Shown: positions 5,879 to 5,937 of the stretch, piece after piece | Numbering within the stretch: position 1 is the stretch's first letter | How the letters are laid out: each line of letters starts with the position of its first letter | Source: Clostridiales bacterium | GTDB lineage: Bacteria; Bacillota; Clostridia; Oscillospirales; Butyricicoccaceae | Length of the DNA stretch: 5,937 nt | Assembly: GCA_019418305.1 (NCBI GenBank) | Contig: DYCA01000061.1 | Coordinates: 1 to 5,937 of the forward strand | Direction: 5' to 3' | The notes under the pieces: model-generated | Database searches by the model: none | Told to the model about the DNA's origin: nothing | What the model saw: only the letters and a program-made list of their open reading frames with translations | Translations under genes and position numbers: made by a program

Positions 5879-5918
5879 ACATGGTGCAGCAGAGCAAACC
5901 GCCGCACCATGTTTTTTT
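5879..5918 (+). terminator. 9-bp hairpin with + strand T tract, in the leader of the thioesterase-mutY operon
   Basis: ACATGGTGC (5879-5887) and GCACCATGT (5904-5912) form a perfect 9-bp inverted repeat. On the + strand it runs into seven T (5912-5918) and a further T-rich stretch, which is the form of an intrinsic terminator. No + strand gene precedes it in the window. On the - strand the same hairpin lies between the predicted promoter and the thioesterase ribosome binding site, preceded by an A-rich run. It may stop + strand read-through or antisense transcripts, or end a transcript entering from the left, or act as a 5' hairpin of the operon mRNA. Confidence 0.6.
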
Positions 5919-5930
5919 ATTTTCCTTTTT

Positions 5931-5936
5931 ATTATA
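5931..5936 (-). promoter_or_regulatory. -10 box of the thioesterase-mutY-glycosylase-MATE operon
   Basis: On the - strand TATAAT (5936-5931) is a perfect -10 hexamer. The -35 box would fall beyond the window edge, so the promoter is only half visible. Transcription would start near 5924, giving a leader of about 70 bases with the 9-bp hairpin. The surrounding stretch is AT-rich compared with the genes. Confidence 0.5.
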
Positions 5937-5937
5937 T

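Noticed and set aside
5854..5910. In-frame N-terminal extension of the thioesterase from ATG at 5910
   Set aside because: It starts within an arm of the leader hairpin, and the ribosome binding site at 5861-5867 points to 5853.

Overview
The window suggests a Gram-positive anaerobe of the Clostridia, probably of the Oscillospirales type. This is an inference from moderately high GC, strong AGGAGG-type ribosome binding sites, an ECF-type folate transporter subunit, U-tracted hairpin terminators and the style of the protein families. No rRNA, tRNA, mobile element or CRISPR is present, and no gap exceeds about 170 bases between genes.

Left part (1-841, + strand). A folate-family ECF transporter S component (folT, 78-674) follows a leader in which two copies of TTTAGG compete for one CCTAAA. 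The second copy is fused to the ribosome binding site. This looks like the expression platform of a translational riboswitch, possibly the tail of a tetrahydrofolate riboswitch cut by the window edge. A strong terminator (686-715) closes the unit.

Middle (778-2461, + strand). An extended -10 promoter, overlapped by a GTATAC-centred partial palindrome, drives a single-gene unit. It encodes a 539-residue long-chain polyol/hexuronate dehydrogenase of the mannitol dehydrogenase / fructuronate reductase family. The motif around the expected catalytic Lys/Asn/His has Asp where His is expected. A terminator at 2481-2506 is usable in both directions and separates it from the convergent operon.

Right part (2516-5936, - strand). 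A tight operon reads right to left: PaaI-type hotdog thioesterase, mutY (A/G-mismatch adenine glycosylase), a uracil-DNA-glycosylase-superfamily protein resembling deoxyinosine (hypoxanthine) glycosylase, and a MATE efflux transporter. The first three genes are joined by 4-base start/stop overlaps (TTGA, ATGA). The MATE gene has a good Shine-Dalgarno sequence just after the preceding stop, but the codon where ATG is expected is ACG. A -10 box lies at the extreme right edge, followed by a leader with a 9-bp hairpin. The unit pairs two base-excision repair glycosylases, one for A opposite 8-oxoG and one for deaminated adenine, with a thioesterase and an exporter.

No wholly new multi-gene system is evident. 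The most interesting signals are the folT leader switch, the ACG at the MATE start, the His-to-Asp change in the dehydrogenase, and the tightly coupled repair operon.
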